A DNA stretch of 8,971 nt from Acidobacteriaceae bacterium (GTDB lineage: Bacteria > Acidobacteriota > Terriglobia > Terriglobales > SbA1), in assembly GCA_019237515.1 (NCBI GenBank), contig JAFAGX010000369.1, positions 1 through 8,971 of the forward strand, in the 5' to 3' direction. The notes below the pieces were generated by a model that had not been told where the DNA came from, made no database searches, and saw only the letters and a program-made list of their open reading frames with translations. Shown piece after piece: positions 6,047 through 8,971 of the stretch. Within the stretch, counting starts at the first letter, position 1, and each line of letters starts with the position of its first letter. The translations under genes were made by a program, and so were the position numbers.

Positions 6047-6424
6047 ATGCACGAAATGGGAATCGCATATTCGGTGCTGCGCGCGGTGGAAACGGAGATG
6101 CAGCGATACCCCGGCTCCTCTGCCTCCAAAGTTTGCCTGCGTGTGGGCCAAATGAGCGCTGTGGATGAAGATTCACTACGATTTTGCTTCGAGGCCATCA
6201 CACGCGAAACGGGTTTCGAATCTCTTCGGCTGGAAATCGAATTCTGTCCCTTGCGCCATCGTTGCCGGCGCTGCGGACGTGAGTTCGTTGTTCATGACTA
6301 CGTCGTTCGATGTCCAAATTGCGCAAGTCTAGAGACCGAGTGCATCGGTGGCGATGAACTGGAATTAGCATATCTGGAGGTCGAGGAACATGGAACGAGT
6401 GCAGTTGGAGCGCAAAGTTCTTAG
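6047..6424 (+). CDS. hypA: Hydrogenase nickel incorporation protein HypA
   Basis: HypA binds nickel and, with HypB, inserts it into the hydrogenase large subunit in the cytosol. The N-terminus MHEMGIA contains the conserved nickel ligand His2. A zinc-binding domain has two CxxC pairs: Cys73/Cys76 and Cys89/Cys92, separated by 12 residues. The whole is 125 aa, slightly longer than the usual 113-118; the last ten or so residues (from about EEHGTS) extend past the family core and overlap the first 35 bases of hypB. The start is set by the invariant Met-His-Glu. No strong Shine-Dalgarno is seen; the hypE stop codon is three bases upstream, so translation is probably coupled to hypE. No key residue is missing. 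Confidence 0.96.
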   Translation: MHEMGIAYSVLRAVETEMQRYPGSSASKVCLRVGQMSAVDEDSLRFCFEAITRETGFESLRLEIEFCPLRHRCRRCGREFVVHDYVVRCPNCASLETECIGGDELELAYLEVEEHGTSAVGAQSS

Positions 6425-7064
6425 CGAGAACGACCGAAAAGCAGTGGAACTGCGAAAACAGTTTCAGGAGCACGGCGTGCTTTGTCTCAACATTATTAGT
6501 TCTCCTGGGTCCGGCAAAACCAGCCTGCTGGAGCGGACACTGGAGAGCTTGCCCCGCCATGATCGTGTGGCCGTGCTCACGGGCGACATTCAGACCGATA
6601 ACGATGCCGCTCGGCTGCGTAGGTTTCATTTCCCAGTGAAGCAAATTACGACCGGCGGGACCTGCCATCTCGATGCACGCATGATTGAACGCCATCTGGA
6701 GGACTGGAAACTCGAGGATCTCGATATTTTGTTTATCGAAAACGTCGGGAACCTCGTGTGTCCGTCCAGCTATGATCTCGGCGAGGCGGCAAAAATCGTG
6801 CTGCTCAGTGTTACGGAAGGCGAGGACAAGCCACTCAAATATCCGTCAATCTTTTTCAAATCTGACCTGCTGGTGATTACCAAAACTGATCTGCTTGCAT
6901 ACGTACCGTTCGACATCAATGCAGCGGAAGAAAATGCCCGCCGGGTGCATCCTGGAATTGAAATTGTGAAAGTCTCCTGCCTCACAGGAAATGGACTTCA
7001 CGAGTGGCTGACCTGGCTTGAGCAGCGGCGGCGCGCGGTGAAGCCGCTGTCCGCCATCGGCTAG
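6390..7064 (+). CDS. hypB: Hydrogenase/urease nickel-insertion GTPase HypB
   Basis: HypB is a SIMIBI-class GTPase that drives transfer of nickel, together with HypA, into the hydrogenase large subunit. Visible motifs are the P-loop SSPGSGKT (37-44), LTGDIQTD (63-70, switch region), TTGGTCHLD (88-96), ENVGNLVCP (117-125) and TKTD (164-167) for guanine recognition. Cys92, His93 and Cys124 are the metal ligands of the G-domain. The protein is 224 aa. It lacks the N-terminal CxxCGC high-affinity nickel site of the E. coli type and also the His-rich stretch of rhizobial types. The start is supported by GGAGG at 6376-6380, nine bases upstream. It overlaps hypA by 35 bases and is followed by hypF after five bases. 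Confidence 0.97.
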   Translation: MERVQLERKVLSENDRKAVELRKQFQEHGVLCLNIISSPGSGKTSLLERTLESLPRHDRVAVLTGDIQTDNDAARLRRFHFPVKQITTGGTCHLDARMIERHLEDWKLEDLDILFIENVGNLVCPSSYDLGEAAKIVLLSVTEGEDKPLKYPSIFFKSDLLVITKTDLLAYVPFDINAAEENARRVHPGIEIVKVSCLTGNGLHEWLTWLEQRRRAVKPLSAIG

Positions 7065-7069
7065 CAATT

Positions 7070-8971
7070 ATGGAAGTTCGCCGCCAAATCGAGGTCTCGG
7101 GAATCGTTCAAGGCGTTGGCTTCCGACCTTATATCTATCGCCTGGCAACGACACGGAAACTTAACGGCACAATCCGCAATACTGCTGCGGGTGTCACGAT
7201 CGAAATCCAAGGGCCGGAGGAGGCGGTCGAGGATTTCCTCACATCCTTACCTGCCGAAGCACCGCCGCTTTCTCGGATTACCGGTTTCGTTGTGCAGGAT
7301 GTCCCCTGCAACGGCGACGCCGAATTCCGCATAGTCCATAGCCACGGTGGTGAAGAGGTCCGTACGCTGATTTCTCCCGACGTGGCGATCTGTAACGATT
7401 GTTTACGCGAGCTGTTTGATCCCGCCGACCGTCGCTGCAGATACCCGTTCATCAACTGCACCAACTGTGGGCCGCGATTCACCATCGTTCGCGATATTCC
7501 CTACGATCGCCCGAGCACATCCATGGCAGTGTTTCCGATGTGCCCAGAGTGTCAGGCGGAGTACGAAAACCCGCTCGACCGTCGCTTCCACGCCCAACCG
7601 AACGCTTGCTGGAAATGCGGCCCACAGGTCGAACTTTGGGACAGGTCAGGAAGGGCGATCCATTGCCGTGATCCGATCGCCGAAGCTGCATCGGCGCTTC
7701 GTGCCGGCTTGATCGTTGCTGTGAAAGGACTAGGCGGCTTTCATCTAGCAGCCGACGCCACCAACCGAGCTGCCGTCGCGCTTCTTCGCCAGCGCAAGCG
7801 CCGGGTGGAAAAGCCATTCGCGATCATGGTGCCAGATGTGGCTGCAGCTCAGGACATTTGCGAACTCGATGATTCGGCGCGAAAAGTGCTGGAATCCATC
7901 CAGCGCCCGATTGTTCTGGTTCCGAAACGGATTCCGAATTCAGTTCCCGATGAGGTTGCACCTTTCAATAAATACCTGGGAGTTTTCCTTCCCTGCACTC
8001 CTCTCCATTATTTACTACTGCGTGAAGGCGGCTTCAGAGCGCTCGTCATGACCAGCGGAAATCTGAGCGAAGAGCCGATTGCCATTGACAATCGTGAGGC
8101 CGTCACGCGCCTGAATGGGCTGGCCGATTATTTTCTCGTCCACAATCGCGATATCCTCTTGCGCTGCGATGATTCTGTGGTTCGCGTCTGTAGCGGTATT
8201 CCGCATCAATTGCGGCGTTCCCGTGGATTTGTTCCGGTGCCCGTCTTCTTGAAAGACCCGCAGCCATCGGTGCTCGCGGTTGGCGGCGAATTGAAGAACA
8301 CAATCTGCCTTACCAAGAGCAATCATGCATTCCTAAGCCAGCATATCGGCGATCTGGAAAATGCCGAGAGTTATAAGTTTTTCGCCGAAGCCATTAACCA
8401 CCTGGAGAGAATTCTGGAAATCCGGCCTGAGATCATTGCTTATGATCTGCATCCCGACTATTTTTCTACGAAATGGGCGCTGCAGCAGAGCGGGGCCAAG
8501 CTCGTCGGTGTGCAGCACCATCACGCGCACATCGCAAGCTGCATGGCCGAGAATCATCTCGACGGCGAAGTGATCGGCTTTGCTTTGGACGGAACCGGCT
8601 TCGGCACCGACGGCCACATCTGGGGTGGAGAGGTTTTGATTGCAGATTATCGCAGTTTCAAACGGACGGCACGTTTCGAATATGTTCCGCTGCCCGGCGG
8701 AGCCGCCGCGATTCGTGAACCGTGGCGCATGGCAGTCAGCTATCTGGCTCATCACTTCGGGCGAGACTTCCTTAGTGACGACATTCCCTTCGTTCGCCAG
8801 CTCGATATGCCGAAGGCGAACCTCATCCTGCGTATGATTGAACAAAAGATAAACTCGCCGCTGACGTCAAGCTGTGGGCGGTTGTTCGATGCGGTTGCGG
8901 CACTCGCCGGGATTCGGCAAGAAGTGAACTACGAGGCCCAGGCCGCCATTGAATTAGAGATGGCGATCTCA
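7070..8971 (+). CDS. hypF: Carbamoyltransferase HypF (partial, 3' end outside window)
   Basis: HypF converts carbamoyl phosphate and ATP to carbamoyl-AMP and transfers the carbamoyl to HypE. The frame is open from the ATG to the last base, 634 codons; homologues are about 750-780 aa, so roughly the last 120-140 are missing. Domains in order: an N-terminal acylphosphatase domain (about 5-90) with VQGVGFRP (13-20); a zinc-finger region whose cysteines keep exact family spacing, at 108/111, 130/133, 158/161 and 180/183 (CX2C-X18-CX2C-X24-CX2C-X18-CX2C); a YrdC-like domain (about 200-390) with KGLGGFHL (219-226) and SGNLSEEP (329-336); and the start of the Kae1/TobZ-like domain with the HHHAH metal motif (483-487) and DGTGFGTDG (507-515). 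No ribosome binding site is evident; the gene starts five bases after hypB, so coupling is likely. Confidence 0.97.
   Translation, partial: MEVRRQIEVSGIVQGVGFRPYIYRLATTRKLNGTIRNTAAGVTIEIQGPEEAVEDFLTSLPAEAPPLSRITGFVVQDVPCNGDAEFRIVHSHGGEEVRTLISPDVAICNDCLRELFDPADRRCRYPFINCTNCGPRFTIVRDIPYDRPSTSMAVFPMCPECQAEYENPLDRRFHAQPNACWKCGPQVELWDRSGRAIHCRDPIAEAASALRAGLIVAVKGLGGFHLAADATNRAAVALLRQRKRRVEKPFAIMVPDVAAAQDICELDDSARKVLESIQRPIVLVPKRIPNSVPDEVAPFNKYLGVFLPCTPLHYLLLREGGFRALVMTSGNLSEEPIAIDNREAVTRLNGLADYFLVHNRDILLRCDDSVVRVCSGIPHQLRRSRGFVPVPVFLKDPQPSVLAVGGELKNTICLTKSNHAFLSQHIGDLENAESYKFFAEAINHLERILEIRPEIIAYDLHPDYFSTKWALQQSGAKLVGVQHHHAHIASCMAENHLDGEVIGFALDGTGFGTDGHIWGGEVLIADYRSFKRTARFEYVPLPGGAAAIREPWRMAVSYLAHHFGRDFLSDDIPFVRQLDMPKANLILRMIEQKINSPLTSSCGRLFDAVAALAGIRQEVNYEAQAAIELEMAIS

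Noticed and set aside
5501..6151. 216-codon open frame on the - strand opposite hypE/hypA.
   Set aside because: Antisense to well-supported genes with all their catalytic motifs; the translation has no known domain.
6198..6695. 165-codon open frame on the - strand opposite hypA/hypB.
   Set aside because: Antisense shadow of two overlapping, clearly identified genes.
8333..8845. 170-codon open frame on the - strand opposite hypF.
   Set aside because: Antisense shadow; the + strand frame carries HHHAH and DGTGFGTDG motifs.

Overview
The window looks like a stretch of chromosome from a Gram-negative soil-type bacterium, most probably Acidobacteriota. This is inferred from gene style: a PBP4-type DacB, a small exported protein of a kind common in that phylum, an FolP N-terminus of that flavour, and moderately high GC. 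No gene here fixes the taxonomy. The core is a compact cluster for maturation of [NiFe] hydrogenases, hypC-hypD-hypE-hypA-hypB-hypF, all on the + strand; hypF runs off the right edge. No hydrogenase structural gene is visible.

Layout. Bases 1-381 have no convincing gene. They hold an 11-bp tandem repeat, an AT-richer stretch, and at 134-178 the 3' part of a tRNA-Thr(CGT) with no matching 5' half. That is the usual scar at the distal end of an element integrated into a tRNA gene, so an island may lie to the left. Next come a small exported protein of unknown function (382-723, +), folP for dihydropteroate synthase (752-1675, -, convergent with it), and divergently dacB, a penicillin-binding protein 4 type DD-carboxypeptidase/endopeptidase (1789-3348, +). 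A 162-base gap (3349-3510) holds a weak terminator and a candidate control region, and then the hyp cluster fills the rest.

How the hyp genes work together. HypF makes carbamoyl-AMP from carbamoyl phosphate and ATP and passes the carbamoyl group to the C-terminal Cys of HypE. HypE dehydrates it to a thiocyanate. The HypC-HypD pair assembles the Fe(CN)2CO group, with HypD carrying a 4Fe-4S cluster. HypA and HypB (GTPase) deliver nickel. All the expected catalytic motifs are present, so this is a complete, apparently functional core maturation set (HypF seen to residue 634). From hypD onward the genes overlap or are 3-5 bases apart, which suggests one transcript with translational coupling. hypC is separated from hypD by 117 bases.

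The least ordinary signals are regulatory. Near-consensus CRP/FNR-family palindromes of the form TGTGA-N6-TCACA (9 of 10 positions each) lie upstream of both hypC and hypD, each placed where a class II activator would sit relative to a plausible -10 element. A perfect 14-bp inverted repeat brackets the hypD start codon. I found no evidence of a wholly new system; the coding content is conventional.
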